Part shown: positions 1-9,016 of the stretch, one piece after another
Layout: every line of letters begins with the position of its first letter
How positions within the stretch are numbered: position 1 is the stretch's first letter
Assembly: GCA_016281275.1 (NCBI GenBank)
Contig: JAEEIH010000076.1
Location: 1 to 43,538 of the forward strand
DNA: 43,538 nt
From: Lachnospiraceae bacterium
GTDB taxonomy: Bacteria; Bacillota; Clostridia; Lachnospirales; Lachnospiraceae
Direction of reading: 5' to 3'
The notes under the pieces: generated by a model
The model's input: the letters and a program-made list of their open reading frames with translations, nothing else
Database searches by the model: none
Told to the model about the DNA's origin: nothing
Translations under genes and position numbers: made by a program

Positions 1-166
1 ATGCGGCAATCTCAGCAATATGAAGAGCTTCGGCTCTGATCTGCTCGATGAGCTCCTTACTGATCCTCTGATAAGAGACTACTCCGAAAATACAGAAGCA
101 GACGATACTGGATAATGCGATAACAAGTGTGATCTTAGTTCTGAGACTTAACTTTCGTGTTTTCAT
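1..166 (-). CDS. N-terminus of a membrane-anchored sensor-like protein (partial)
   Basis: Only the first 55 codons are in the window; the gene runs off the left edge. The ATG at 166 follows a GGGGGAG ribosome site by about five bases. The visible protein starts with basic residues (MKTRKLSLRTK), then one hydrophobic segment (about residues 12-31), then a charged helical stretch (QRISKELIEQIRAEALHIAE). This is the usual start of single-pass sensors such as chemotaxis receptors, sensory kinases or SpoIIE-type phosphatases with an extracellular sensing part. The family cannot be decided from this piece. It lies downstream of the nrdD terminator and is probably a separate transcription unit. Confidence 0.7.
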   Translation of the reverse strand, partial: MKTRKLSLRTKITLVIALSSIVCFCIFGVVSYQRISKELIEQIRAEALHIAEIAA

Positions 167-323
167 GCGCTCCCCCTTTGTGTTGTAGTTCACGTACCCT
201 TTCTTTTTAATGTCCAGAACACTTTCTTTGAACATTAGCTCTTCGAATATCAATATTGTATTAATTTCTTTCGTTTTGCGCAATGTTTATTTTTTGTCAT
301 CCGCATTCATTTTTTGTCGTGGG

Positions 324-357
324 AACAAGCTTACAACAGATGTCATTCGTTTATCGC
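324..357. repeat. 34-nt terminator-adjacent repeat, copy 1
   Basis: AACAAGCTT...ACAGA...TTCGTTTATCGC matches 16444-16477 at 29 of 34 positions, ungapped. Both copies directly abut the A-run/T-run of an intrinsic terminator. No function is known to me. The rest of the 167-424 gap holds an A/T-rich stretch and this repeat, and no gene that I can support. Confidence 0.65.
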
Positions 358-359
358 GC

Positions 360-389
360 AAAAAGACTCCGTCTTGTAACGGAGTCTTT
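360..389 (-). terminator. Intrinsic terminator of nrdD
   Basis: A perfect 11-bp stem (AAAGACTCCGT / ACGGAGTCTTT, six-base loop) is followed on the minus strand by a run of T. It lies 36 bases after the nrdD stop codon. Confidence 0.85.
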
Positions 390-424
390 GGGACTGTTTA
401 TTCTGTTAGGATCGGCTGTCAGAT

Positions 425-2815
425 TCAGATTTCAGCAAAACGCTTGATGCTGGCAGCGTTTGCGTATTTGGTTTTCTTTCCGTCCTGCATGACAATGAGC
501 GTGGGAGCGCTCAAAATTCCGAATTCTTTTGCCATCTCGGGATTTTCCTCAGCGTCGATCAGCTTATAATCAAGCCCGTCAAGATACTGTTTTGCAAGCT
601 TGCAATTTGGACAAGTCTTTTTTGTGAAAAGATAAAGTCCGTCACCCACAAGAGTGGCTACCTGATCTGTTTCGGCAGCTTCAGCGATACAATTGTCTTC
701 TTTCTTTTCAATCGCAGTCTCAAGATTGTAACGATCATATTTCATGGGCTTATAGGTCGTGCGATTCCTGTATTCCTGAGATTTTCCGATATTCCAATTC
801 TTAACCGGTCTGTAATATCCTGTAATTCTCGAATAAATCTCCGCTTCCTCACCACATATAGGGCAAACGCTCTGCTCTCCGTCAAGATAACCGTGCTTAG
901 CACAGATCGAATATGTGGGTGAAATTGTATAATAGGGAAGTTTATAATTATGAGCTATCGTGCGAACAAGCTTCGCAGCCGACTCCCATGTGGGCATCTT
1001 CTCACCGAGGAACGCATGGAATACGGTTCCCGATGTGTAAAGAGTCTGAAGTCTGTCCTGAATATCAAGCGCCGCGAAAATGTCCTCCGTGTAATCAACG
1101 GGAAGGTGACTTGAGTTGGTGTAGTAAGGAGCGTCTCCCTTTGCACCTGCCGTTCTGATATCGGGCCAGCGCGAGCGGTCATGCTTAGCAAGTCTATAGC
1201 TGGTGGATTCTGCGGGAGTAGCCTCAAGGTTGTAGAGGTCGCCGTACTCTTCCTGATAGTCCGAAAGTCTCTCACGCATATGATTGAGAACGTCGATCGT
1301 GAAATCCTGAGTTCTCTTGTCCGTCATGTCACATCCGAGCCACTTCGCATTGAGACCAACCTCGTTCATACCGACAAGTCCGATCGTCGAGAAGTGGTTG
1401 TTGAACGTTCCGAGGTACCTCTTGGTGTAGGGATAAAGACCCTCATTGAGAAGCTTTGTGATGATCTCGCGCTTAACCTTAAGGGATCTTGCAGCGATGT
1501 CCATCATATGGTCGAGACGCTTATAGAATTCGTCCTCGTTTGCCGAAAGGTATGCGATCCTGGGCATGTTGATGGTAACAACACCGACCGAGCCTGTCGA
1601 CTCTCCGGATCCGAAGAAACCGCCGGACTTCTTACGAAGTTCACGAAGATCCAGCCTCAGACGGCAGCACATCGAACGCACATCCGAAGGCTCCATGTCA
1701 GAGTTGATGTAGTTGCTGAAATAAGGTGTTCCGTATTTTGCGGTCATCTCAAAGAGAAGCCTATTATTTTCCGTATCGGACCAGTCAAAATCACGTGTGA
1801 TCGAATATGTGGGGATAGGATACTGGAAGCCGCGACCGTTGGCATCGCCTTCGATCATGATCTCAAGGAACGCCTTGTTGACCATGTCCATCTCCTTCTT
1901 ACAATCCTTATAGCAGAAATCCGCTTCTTCGCCACCGATGATACAGGGAAGTTCTGCAAGATCCGCAGGTACGGTCCAGTCGAGAGTGATATTTGAGAAA
2001 GGAGCCTGCGTTCCCCAACGGCTGGGAGTGTTTACACCGTAAACAAAGCACTGGATGCACTGCTTAACTTCATGATAGCTCAAATTGTCGATCTTAACAA
2101 AGGGGGCAAGGTAAGTATCAAACGAGGAGAATGCCTGTGCTCCCGCCCACTCGTTCTGCATAATTCCGAGGAAATTAACCATCTGGTTGCAAAGAGTCGA
2201 AAGGTGCTTTGCGGGTGACGAAGTGATTTTACCGGGAATACCTCCGAGTCCTTCCTTTATAAGCTGCTTTAATGACCATCCCGCACAATAACCTGTGAGC
2301 ATGGAAAGATCATGAATATGTATATCGGAATTTTTGTGAGCATTTGCAATTTCATCATCATAAATCTCAGAAAGCCAATAATTTGCTGTGATCGATCCCG
2401 AATTATGAAGAATGAGTCCACCAACCGAATAAGTGACGGTGGAATTCTCTTTAACTCGCCAGTCTTCTTCCTTAACATAGCTGTTAACCAAATCCTTGTA
2501 ATCAAGGATGGTGGATTTCATGTTTCTGATCTTCTCTCTGTTCTTGCGGTAAAGAATATATGCCTTGGCTACTTCATTATACCCGGTCTGGTTAAGCACT
2601 TCTTCAACACAGTCCTGAATTGCCTCAACGCTGACAGTTCCGTTCTCAATCTTATTCTGAAACATTGATGTAACTCTCAATGCAAGAAGATTGATGATAT
2701 CGTCATTATAGAGTTTCTCGGTAGCGTTAAATGCTTTTTTGATAGCGCTGGAAATTTTGTCGAGATTGAAATCCGCTATTTCCCCATCCCTTTTGGTAAC
2801 AGTAAAACTATTCAT
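425..2815 (-). CDS. nrdD: Anaerobic (class III) ribonucleoside-triphosphate reductase with fused C-terminal redoxin domain
   Basis: Makes deoxynucleotides anaerobically through a glycyl radical. The 796-residue protein begins with an ATP-cone (MNSFTVTKRDGEIADFN), continues with the catalytic barrel (VNTPSRWGTQAPFSN near residue 262), a zinc-type Cys cluster (CAKHG...CPICG) and the glycyl-radical motif RITGYYRPVKNW. About 65-70 residues follow that are not part of a standard NrdD: a thioredoxin/glutaredoxin-like unit with CPNC (C735, C738) and APTL, the usual cis-proline loop. I chose the ATG at 2815 because the ATP-cone starts there and AAAGG/GAGGAG sequences precede it; the ORF track adds 20 non-conserved residues. 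The activase NrdG is not in the window. A putative NrdR-controlled promoter and a leader hairpin lie upstream. Confidence 0.96.
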   Translation of the reverse strand: MNSFTVTKRDGEIADFNLDKISSAIKKAFNATEKLYNDDIINLLALRVTSMFQNKIENGTVSVEAIQDCVEEVLNQTGYNEVAKAYILYRKNREKIRNMKSTILDYKDLVNSYVKEEDWRVKENSTVTYSVGGLILHNSGSITANYWLSEIYDDEIANAHKNSDIHIHDLSMLTGYCAGWSLKQLIKEGLGGIPGKITSSPAKHLSTLCNQMVNFLGIMQNEWAGAQAFSSFDTYLAPFVKIDNLSYHEVKQCIQCFVYGVNTPSRWGTQAPFSNITLDWTVPADLAELPCIIGGEEADFCYKDCKKEMDMVNKAFLEIMIEGDANGRGFQYPIPTYSITRDFDWSDTENNRLLFEMTAKYGTPYFSNYINSDMEPSDVRSMCCRLRLDLRELRKKSGGFFGSGESTGSVGVVTINMPRIAYLSANEDEFYKRLDHMMDIAARSLKVKREIITKLLNEGLYPYTKRYLGTFNNHFSTIGLVGMNEVGLNAKWLGCDMTDKRTQDFTIDVLNHMRERLSDYQEEYGDLYNLEATPAESTSYRLAKHDRSRWPDIRTAGAKGDAPYYTNSSHLPVDYTEDIFAALDIQDRLQTLYTSGTVFHAFLGEKMPTWESAAKLVRTIAHNYKLPYYTISPTYSICAKHGYLDGEQSVCPICGEEAEIYSRITGYYRPVKNWNIGKSQEYRNRTTYKPMKYDRYNLETAIEKKEDNCIAEAAETDQVATLVGDGLYLFTKKTCPNCKLAKQYLDGLDYKLIDAEENPEMAKEFGILSAPTLIVMQDGKKTKYANAASIKRFAEI

Positions 2816-2826
2816 TATCCTTTCTC

Positions 2827-2862
2827 CTCTCCTCTTTGGAAGAATTCGTACAGCTTCCGAAC
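2827..2862 (-). promoter_or_regulatory. Leader hairpin next to ribosome site (family member, nrdD)
   Basis: On the minus strand GGAAG (2858-2854) pairs with CTTCC (2842-2838), immediately followed by AAAGAGGAGAGG, which contains the ribosome site. Same architecture as the leaders of the PBP, yigZ, the LacI-GGDEF gene, the transglutaminase-like gene and the ABC ATPase. A second hairpin (CGGT / ACCG) lies further 5' in the leader. Confidence 0.6.
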
Positions 2863-2901
2863 TGCGGTCGGTCATCGCCTCTCAAAACCGCCTATGTAAT
2901 G

Positions 2902-2930
2902 AGTTTATCAAAGAGGATAATATATGTCAA
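2902..2930 (-). promoter_or_regulatory. Sigma-A promoter of nrdD
   Basis: TTGACA (2930-2925), a 17-base spacer and TAAACT (2907-2902) on the minus strand. This predicts a start near 2895 and a leader of about 80 bases. Confidence 0.75.
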
Positions 2931-2936
2931 TACAAA

Positions 2937-2984
2937 ACACAAAATCTATGTTGAAAAAAGACAGCCTCATACAAGATATTGTGG
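2937..2984. promoter_or_regulatory. Two putative NrdR boxes upstream of nrdD
   Basis: ATACAAGATATTGTGG (2969-2984) matches the published NrdR consensus acaCwAtATaTwGtgt at about 13 of 16 positions. ACACAAAATCTATGTT (2937-2952) is a weaker match at about 11. The box starts are 32 bases apart, the usual NrdR tandem spacing, and the boxes lie just upstream of the -35. This suggests repression by the (d)ATP-sensing regulator NrdR; nrdR itself is not in the window. Confidence 0.6.
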
Positions 2985-3054
2985 TCGCCTGTTTACTGAC
3001 CGCATGTAACAGCATAGGCTTTTGAAGCCCGATTTTACGGGCATTTCAGACATT

Positions 3055-4002
3055 TCAGAATCTGTTTTCCAAAAAAAGCTTTTCTTTGATCGCCTTCTTA
3101 TCATCCTTACAATGGTTCAGATACACACCAAGGAGTCTGATCGCAACATCCTTCTGATGCATTCTCTCGGCAATGACGATCCTGTATCTGAGCTTCTGTT
3201 CATAGGTTAGTCCCTTATCACCGGCAAGCGTGATAAATTCCTGCGCGGCATCATAATAATCCTGCGGAGTTTTTTGATAGTCTTCAACATAAGACGCAGC
3301 TTCTGCCGCATCAAGTATCGAGCATATTGCCGCCGGGAAATTGTCGATATGAGCCGATCTTCCTCTCATATATATGATCATATTGTCGGTGGTCAATAAC
3401 ATTTCCCTGTATTCCCCGCCGGTCCTGTAGGTATTTACGAGTTCGACATATTCGTTTCCCGCATAGACAGAAAGATCGATCACATTCATGAGGGATATTC
3501 TGTATTCCGATATATGATCGGGATCGTCCTTATAGATATCGACTCCGACCCCGGCGCTTTTCAGCTGATATTCTTTTTTTTCTTTGTCACTTCGCGCAAA
3601 AAAGGCAAGCTGATCAGCCACATAAGCAGCCTTTTCTCCTTCTCCCGTATCCGTATAGAGATCAATGAGCGCATCTCCGAGTTCAAACATGAATTCTATG
3701 TCTTTTTCGGTTTTAAGACCGTTAAGGATCCTGCTCTCATATATGGGAGCAAGATCCTTTATCGCCAAATCCGCCCTTCCAAGCATGGCGAGATTAAAAC
3801 CGTGACCGATATGGATCAATTCATCATCGGGGTTTTCTTCGACAGCAATCTCAAAATAATCCTCGGCTTCTCTGTATTTCCCTTCCTCATACAGTTGCGC
3901 TGCTTTTTCGAAAGATCCTTCCGAAGCGGCACAACCGGACAAAAAGAGCGCAAAAAAGAGCAACAGCGCAGTAATTATGCTCGCATTGCTCTTTCTGTAC
4001 AT
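3055..4002 (-). CDS. TPR-containing lipoprotein
   Basis: A 315-residue exported lipoprotein. The N-terminus has a signal peptide and lipobox LSGC (about residue 24), followed by a tetratricopeptide-like stretch (AAQLYEEGKYREAEDYFEIA) and a helical remainder with no catalytic motif that I recognise. I start it at the ATG at 4002 because GAGGTG precedes it and the signal peptide begins there; the ORF track start adds 27 residues lying inside the upstream gene. It begins 22 bases after the acyl-CoA synthetase stop, so it is probably the last gene of that operon. A weak GCCCG/CGGGC hairpin (3027-3042) follows but has no clear T-run. Confidence 0.85.
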   Translation of the reverse strand: MYRKSNASIITALLLFFALFLSGCAASEGSFEKAAQLYEEGKYREAEDYFEIAVEENPDDELIHIGHGFNLAMLGRADLAIKDLAPIYESRILNGLKTEKDIEFMFELGDALIDLYTDTGEGEKAAYVADQLAFFARSDKEKKEYQLKSAGVGVDIYKDDPDHISEYRISLMNVIDLSVYAGNEYVELVNTYRTGGEYREMLLTTDNMIIYMRGRSAHIDNFPAAICSILDAAEAASYVEDYQKTPQDYYDAAQEFITLAGDKGLTYEQKLRYRIVIAERMHQKDVAIRLLGVYLNHCKDDKKAIKEKLFLENRF

Positions 4003-4024
4003 GGTTTTCACCTCATCTGTTGTG

Positions 4025-5710
4025 TTATTTGTTATCCTTTTGGGCCGCGCTCTTTTCGGCATCCTCATGTCTGATCTGGGCACGCTTTATCTTGCCTCCG
4101 AGAGTCTTGGGCAATTCCTTGACATATTCGACTATTCTGGGATATTTATAGGGGGCTGTGTTATGTTTAACATGATTTTGGAGCTCTTTTGTAAGCTCAT
4201 CACTCGGTTCATATCCCTTGGCAAGAACAACCGTTGCTTTAACAACCTGCCCTCTTATGGGATCGGGTGCGGCTGTGATCGCGCACTCTACGACCGCGGG
4301 ATGTGTGATGAGAGCGCTTTCTACCTCAAAGGGACCGATGCGGTATCCGGAACACTTGATAACATCGTCATGGCGACCTACAAACCAGAAATAGCCGTCG
4401 CTGTCACGCCAAGCAACATCCTTAAGGTTATATACCCCGGATCCGATAGCTTCCTTTGTGAGTTCTTCACTTCTGTAATATCCCACAAAAAGACCAACGG
4501 GATATTCCTTGTCGAGACCCCTAATAGTGATCTCGCCCTCCTGTCCGTCTTCAGCTTCATGATCTTCACTGTTCCAGAGCCTGATATCATAAACAGGCGA
4601 AGGCTTTCCCATCGAACCGGCCTTGGGTTCGAACCAGGGGTAGTTCGCAACAAGGACGGTACCTTCGGTCTGACCGAAGCCTTCGGCGATCGTATGACCC
4701 GTGAATGAACGCCACTTGTTCACAACTTCGGGGTTAAGAGGTTCCCCGGCAGTACACCAGCGTTCAACGCTTGAAAGGTCGTAAGCCGCAACATCTTCCT
4801 GAAGCATAAACCTGTACATCGTGGGAGGAGCACAGAACGTAGTAAGCCTGTAATTCTGTATTTTTTCAAGAAGCCTCGTGGGAATAAATTTCTTCATATC
4901 ATAGCAAAATACAGTCGCTCCGCAGATCCACTGACCGTAGATCTTACCCCAGCCGAATTTTGCCCAGCCCGAATCCGAAACGCTCATGTGGAGCTTGTTT
5001 TCCTGAACGCACTGCCAGTAACCGGCTGTAACGATGTGCCCGAGGGGATGTATGTAATTATGGCATACCATCTTGGGCATACCCGTCGTACCCGATGTAA
5101 AATAGATCTGCATGATGTCGCTGTTGTGGGTGGCCTGATCGCCTATCGGACGTTCAAAAACATCGCTTGCGTCCCTCATGCCGTCGTGAAGGTTGAGCCA
5201 TCCCTTTCTGTGTCCGTTTGCGAGCATGATGTGTTTTACGCTCGGAGATTTTTCACTGGCTTTTTCTATCTGCTCAACGACAAAATCATCATCGAGGCCG
5301 ATAAACATCTCGATATCGGCAGCCTGCGCTCTGTACACAAGGTCATGCTCGGTAAGCTGCAGTGTACCCGGAATTATGATAACACCCAGCTTAATAAGCG
5401 CCGTTGCGCAGATCCAGTACTCGTAACGTCTTCTGAGGATCATCATGACAACGCTGCCCTTTTTGAGACCAAGGGATTTAAAATAATTGGCAGCCTTATT
5501 TGAAAGTCTGCTCATGTCAGCAAATGTGAATGTTCTTTCCTCACCCTCGTCATCACACCATACGAGAGCCCTGTTTTCAGGCTTCTCTTTGGCCCAACCG
5601 TCCACTATATCAAAGCCGAAATTAAAATCCTCGGGGATATTGACTTTATAATTGGCTTTAAAATCTTCATATGAATCAAATTTTATGCGTGGTAAAAATT
5701 TCTCTAACAT
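4025..5710 (-). CDS. AMP-forming acyl-CoA synthetase (acetyl/medium-chain type)
   Basis: Activates a carboxylic acid to its acyl-CoA through an acyl-adenylate (ANL superfamily). About 561 residues with the ATP-binding loop YFTSGTTGMPKMV, the A5 motif EGFGQTEGT, the hinge region GRHDDVIKCSGYRIGPFEVE and the C-terminal catalytic Lys in LGGKIKR. The substrate cannot be read from the sequence; the family contains acetate, butyrate, medium-chain and aryl enzymes. Several ATGs cluster at the start (5728, 5719, 5713, 5710); I chose the last, preceded by AGGATGAGG, but 5713 is equally possible. It lies 146 bases downstream of a cupin-XRE regulator. Such pairs recur in clostridia, which suggests that regulator controls it. 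Confidence 0.92.
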   Translation of the reverse strand: MLEKFLPRIKFDSYEDFKANYKVNIPEDFNFGFDIVDGWAKEKPENRALVWCDDEGEERTFTFADMSRLSNKAANYFKSLGLKKGSVVMMILRRRYEYWICATALIKLGVIIIPGTLQLTEHDLVYRAQAADIEMFIGLDDDFVVEQIEKASEKSPSVKHIMLANGHRKGWLNLHDGMRDASDVFERPIGDQATHNSDIMQIYFTSGTTGMPKMVCHNYIHPLGHIVTAGYWQCVQENKLHMSVSDSGWAKFGWGKIYGQWICGATVFCYDMKKFIPTRLLEKIQNYRLTTFCAPPTMYRFMLQEDVAAYDLSSVERWCTAGEPLNPEVVNKWRSFTGHTIAEGFGQTEGTVLVANYPWFEPKAGSMGKPSPVYDIRLWNSEDHEAEDGQEGEITIRGLDKEYPVGLFVGYYRSEELTKEAIGSGVYNLKDVAWRDSDGYFWFVGRHDDVIKCSGYRIGPFEVESALITHPAVVECAITAAPDPIRGQVVKATVVLAKGYEPSDELTKELQNHVKHNTAPYKYPRIVEYVKELPKTLGGKIKRAQIRHEDAEKSAAQKDNK

Positions 5711-5856
5711 CATCCTCATCCTTTCCATTCCTATGGTAAAAAGACCGCAAAACACCTGCCGGTTTGATACCGCAAGCATTCTCCCGATCCGGTGTGTTCC
5801 TCAAACGCCCTGTAAAGCTGCGCCGGAGTAAATGCGCAGTCCTCTGCCCAGGGCCT

Positions 5857-6411
5857 TCACACCTCGCTGATCACCGTAAGGAAAGTCGAGGGCTTGTCGC
5901 ATCCGCACCTCTGTCCGTGAGGGATCATTGGATTAAAATACACGCTGTCGCCCGCTTCGAGCGTGAGCTCTTTATCGCCGATCGTAACGATTATTGTTCC
6001 CTCCGTGACATAATTGAATTCCTCACCCTTGTGAGAAACAAGATCGGCTGTCTTGTCCGAAGGATCAATGGTCACAAGAAGGGGTTGCATGATCTTCTTC
6101 GGAAAACGGAATGCAAGATCCTTAAAAATATATCCGGGATATCTGTCGATAAACTGACCCTTGCCCGCGCGGACGACGTGATACTTATCAAGCTTTGCCG
6201 ATTCTCCGGTGAGGATCTCGGCAAAATCCACATGACATTTCTTTGAAATATCGTAAATCACGCTGATGGGAATATTCTTCCCCGATGATTCGTATTCGGC
6301 ATAAACAGCCCTGTCTATGCCCAGTTCATCGGCAAATTCGTCCCGCGAAAAACCACAGGCATCCCTCAGTCCGCTGATGCGTTCAGCAATCTCTCTGATC
6401 TCGTCATCCAT
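5857..6411 (-). CDS. XRE-family regulator with C-terminal cupin sensor domain
   Basis: A 184-residue transcription factor. Residues 1-70 form a helix-turn-helix (FSRDEFADELGIDRAVYAEYE). The C-terminal half is a small cupin barrel (HKGEEFNYVTEGTIIVTIGDKELTLEAGDSVYF..PHG) that probably binds a small ligand or metal. The ATG at 6411 is chosen because the ORF track start is a TTG without a good ribosome site. A strong promoter lies about 90 bases upstream. The 146-base gap after it, before the acyl-CoA synthetase, holds no gene that I can support. Its most likely target is its own operon. Confidence 0.9.
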   Translation of the reverse strand: MDDEIREIAERISGLRDACGFSRDEFADELGIDRAVYAEYESSGKNIPISVIYDISKKCHVDFAEILTGESAKLDKYHVVRAGKGQFIDRYPGYIFKDLAFRFPKKIMQPLLVTIDPSDKTADLVSHKGEEFNYVTEGTIIVTIGDKELTLEAGDSVYFNPMIPHGQRCGCDKPSTFLTVISEV

Positions 6412-6505
6412 AATTCTCTGTAACCTCTGCTTCTTTTTGTCTTGATCTGCCCCGATATAACCGATCAAAAAACGACCTTTATACCGGGTGAATTTCTATC
6501 AACGC

Positions 6506-6534
6506 ATTATAACGCAACACATTTTATTATTCAA
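6506..6534 (-). promoter_or_regulatory. Promoter of the cupin-XRE / acyl-CoA synthetase operon
   Basis: TTGAAT (6534-6529), 17 bases, TATAAT (6511-6506) on the minus strand. The -35 overlaps the stop codon of the upstream hydrolase-like gene. Confidence 0.75.
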
Positions 6535-7874
6535 GAGCCATGTAGCGCACTGCGGGTGTATTCAATACCGGCATTCCACAAAAGCCAGGATGTGTATCCG
6601 GCATCATAGACCGCCTCTATCTGATCCCTGACTTCCTTCTGTCCGTAATCGAGATGGTACTTCACCCACGTAGCCGTAAAATCCTGAAGCCAGGGTCTTA
6701 CATCCGCCTTATTGCCGTCCGGATCGATCATGTAGAGGATTCTGTTCGTATCAAGAAGTGCATGATTCACAAGCTCATAAGGGTGCATATCGGGATGGTC
6801 AAGGTTGTAATATCCGTCCGCGTAGTGGGACGGGTAGATCATCGGACATATATAATCAAGGTATTGCGCCATCCTGAAGAAACTCTGTCCTACGATCTTG
6901 GCATCGACGGTACTTGTGATGATGGCGCCGTAAACGTCGCACGAAACAAATGCGCCCATAGGCTTGAGTTCTTCACATATTCGCTTGATACCGTCTGTGA
7001 TCGCATCAATCCTCGTCCTCTCGCCGGCATCCTCCGAGAAATCCACCTGATCCATGCCCTTTCCGGTTGAAAAACGTATGTAATCGAAATTGATCTCGTC
7101 AAATCCGATATTCACGCATTCCTTGGCAATCTCAATTAGGTAATCCCAGACACCTTCCTTGAAAGGATTGAGCCACATCCTTCCGGTACTGTCCTTAAAC
7201 ATCGTCCCGTCCTTTTTTTTGACCGCAAGCTCGGGATGCGCCTTCGCGTATTTGGGATCCATCATCGACACTATCCTCGCCACGGCATAAATGCCTTTTT
7301 CTTTAAGCTTTCGGATCGTCGTTTCAATATCGGGGATTGTCGACGTAAGCGCGCCGACCTCCCGCGCCTTATCACTGTTCATATGGAACATTATGTACCC
7401 GTCATCGGTTTTTACGTCGATGACCATCGTATTGAGTTCAGTCGATTCGACAAGCTCAACAGCCTTGTCAAATCTCGATGTCATGTATGCCGCCGAAACA
7501 TATATTCCTTTTGCGGTGACTCTCGGTCTTTCATCCTTAAAATCTCCCATCCACAAATTTTCTTCGGGATGATATACAGAATCTTTTTCGTCAACTTGAG
7601 CAGTATCTTCCGGGCTGTGCCAAAGACCGTAGACTCCCGTCTGCTCGAGCGCTCCGTCGTCCTGCATCGATTCCGCCACGCTCACGGAATCGGGCGTTGC
7701 TGTCAAACTGTTGTCCTGTTCGTCAATTATCTCATAATAATATGAAGAAACGAAAAAAACCGCGAGTCCCGCCGCCCCGGCAACAAGCATCACGATTATT
7801 GCCGCAATGACCGTCTTTTTTCCCGCAGTACGTCTCCTGCTATGACGACCGTAATCAATGTAATCATTTTTCAT
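6531..7874 (-). CDS. Membrane-anchored putative glycoside hydrolase (DUF4015/PF13200 type)
   Basis: A 447-residue protein with a short basic cytoplasmic start, one transmembrane segment (about residues 20-42, VIAAIIVMLVAGAAGLAVFF) and an extracellular domain resembling the putative glycosyl hydrolase family PF13200. Supporting motifs are KGIYVSAAYMTS, NTMVIDVKTDDGYI, FDEINFDYIRFS, SCDVYGAI and CPMIYPSHY. The substrate is unknown; a wall or capsule polysaccharide is plausible. The ATG at 7874 is used because the ORF track start is a TTG inside the upstream gene. AGGAG overlaps the upstream stop codon, 15 bases before the ATG, which is long and suggests coupled translation. It is the last gene of a histidine kinase / HD-GYP operon. 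Confidence 0.85.
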   Translation of the reverse strand: MKNDYIDYGRHSRRRTAGKKTVIAAIIVMLVAGAAGLAVFFVSSYYYEIIDEQDNSLTATPDSVSVAESMQDDGALEQTGVYGLWHSPEDTAQVDEKDSVYHPEENLWMGDFKDERPRVTAKGIYVSAAYMTSRFDKAVELVESTELNTMVIDVKTDDGYIMFHMNSDKAREVGALTSTIPDIETTIRKLKEKGIYAVARIVSMMDPKYAKAHPELAVKKKDGTMFKDSTGRMWLNPFKEGVWDYLIEIAKECVNIGFDEINFDYIRFSTGKGMDQVDFSEDAGERTRIDAITDGIKRICEELKPMGAFVSCDVYGAIITSTVDAKIVGQSFFRMAQYLDYICPMIYPSHYADGYYNLDHPDMHPYELVNHALLDTNRILYMIDPDGNKADVRPWLQDFTATWVKYHLDYGQKEVRDQIEAVYDAGYTSWLLWNAGIEYTRSALHGS

Positions 7875-7885
7875 AAAACAATTCT

Positions 7886-9016
7886 TTATCTCCTGGGATC
7901 GGTAATCTGCCAATCGGGAATATATTCGTCTTCATCAACGGTCATTCCGTGTTCTGTCATGACAAGACGCCTTTCAAGCCTTAACATAATATCGACCACA
8001 TCGGGATCAAACATTTTACCGGACTGCGCTTTAATGGCCTTCAGGGCTGCTTTTTTGCTGTACGGCTTTTTATACAGTCTCGGTGCCGTGAGAGCGTCAA
8101 ACACATCACATATTTCTACTATCCTTGCGGGAAGCGGAAGATCCCTGCTGCCCTTGTTCTCGTCCCATTTCTTGTGATGATTAGCAACAATATCCTTTGC
8201 CATCCGCAGAAAAATGTTCATGCCCGAACCGTTGTCGGAAAGAGATTCGACGATCTTCAATCCCGCCTCGCAATGTCTGTTCATGATCTCGATCTCTTTA
8301 TTCCCGAGCCTGCCCTTTTTCATGATTATCTTCTCCGGTACGGCAAGCTTGCCGACATCATGCAGTCTGGCAGCGATCCCTATCATTTCGATATAATTGG
8401 TTGAGATTACCTTTTCATATTTGGGAGTCAGCGACAGACCCGTTGCTATCAGCCTGCTGTTTGCCGCAATATTATCCGAATGTTTGTAATTCTCCGGAAT
8501 ATCTCTGTTTTCACACAGATTTGCAAGACATGTGATAAGATTGATCCGTTCCGTCTCAAGCTGCTGAAGTTGCTTGTTTACAAGGATATTGAGCTTCTGG
8601 TTCCTTATATACAGATTCTTCTGCATATGATATTCCTTTAGATGCGTATTGATGCGCATCAGGACTTCAAGGTTCTCGAACGGCTTGGTGATAAAATCAA
8701 CGCCTCCACATTCAAAGCCTCTGATACGATCCTTCGGATTTGTAAGCCCGGATATAAAGATAACGGGTATGTTTCTGGTACGTATGTCTTTTTTCAGGAT
8801 CCGACAATAATCAAAGCCGTTCATGTCAGGCATTGTGACATCAAGAAGAATGATGCTCGGAAGTTCGGCATCAATTGCTCTCATAGCGTAGTCAACGCTC
8901 TTCACGGGGCGGGCGATATAGCCCTCGTTACGGATTATTTCGGAGAGCGTGATCAGGTTTGACGTAACATCATCGATAAGAAGCACATTATCCTTCTCTA
9001 CTCGTTTGAATTCCAT
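7886..9016 (-). CDS. Response regulator with HD-GYP-like output domain (degenerate GYP)
   Basis: A 376-residue two-domain protein. Residues 5-125 form a receiver domain (LLIDD, phospho-acceptor Asp in [14 protein letters not shown], Lys in TKPFEN). Residues 160-350 are an HD-GYP-like phosphohydrolase domain with [25 protein letters not shown] and CDVFDAL, so most metal-binding residues are present. The signature loop, normally GKGYPxGL, reads [10 protein letters not shown], so the GYP triad is missing. It could still hydrolyse c-di-GMP, have another substrate, or serve as a sensor. It overlaps the upstream histidine kinase gene by 19 bases, so the kinase is its likely partner. GGGAG lies before the ATG. 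Confidence 0.9.
   Translation of the reverse strand: MEFKRVEKDNVLLIDDVTSNLITLSEIIRNEGYIARPVKSVDYAMRAIDAELPSIILLDVTMPDMNGFDYCRILKKDIRTRNIPVIFISGLTNPKDRIRGFECGGVDFITKPFENLEVLMRINTHLKEYHMQKNLYIRNQKLNILVNKQLQQLETERINLITCLANLCENRDIPENYKHSDNIAANSRLIATGLSLTPKYEKVISTNYIEMIGIAARLHDVGKLAVPEKIIMKKGRLGNKEIEIMNRHCEAGLKIVESLSDNGSGMNIFLRMAKDIVANHHKKWDENKGSRDLPLPARIVEICDVFDALTAPRLYKKPYSKKAALKAIKAQSGKMFDPDVVDIMLRLERRLVMTEHGMTVDEDEYIPDWQITDPRR

Noticed and set aside
1181-1996. 271-codon plus-strand ORF inside nrdD
   Set aside because: Shadow of the strongly conserved nrdD frame, no ribosome site or motif.
5711-5856. In-frame continuation of about 40 codons after the cupin regulator stop
   Set aside because: The regulator already has a complete cupin ending; the extension has no motif and no reason to assume read-through or frameshift.
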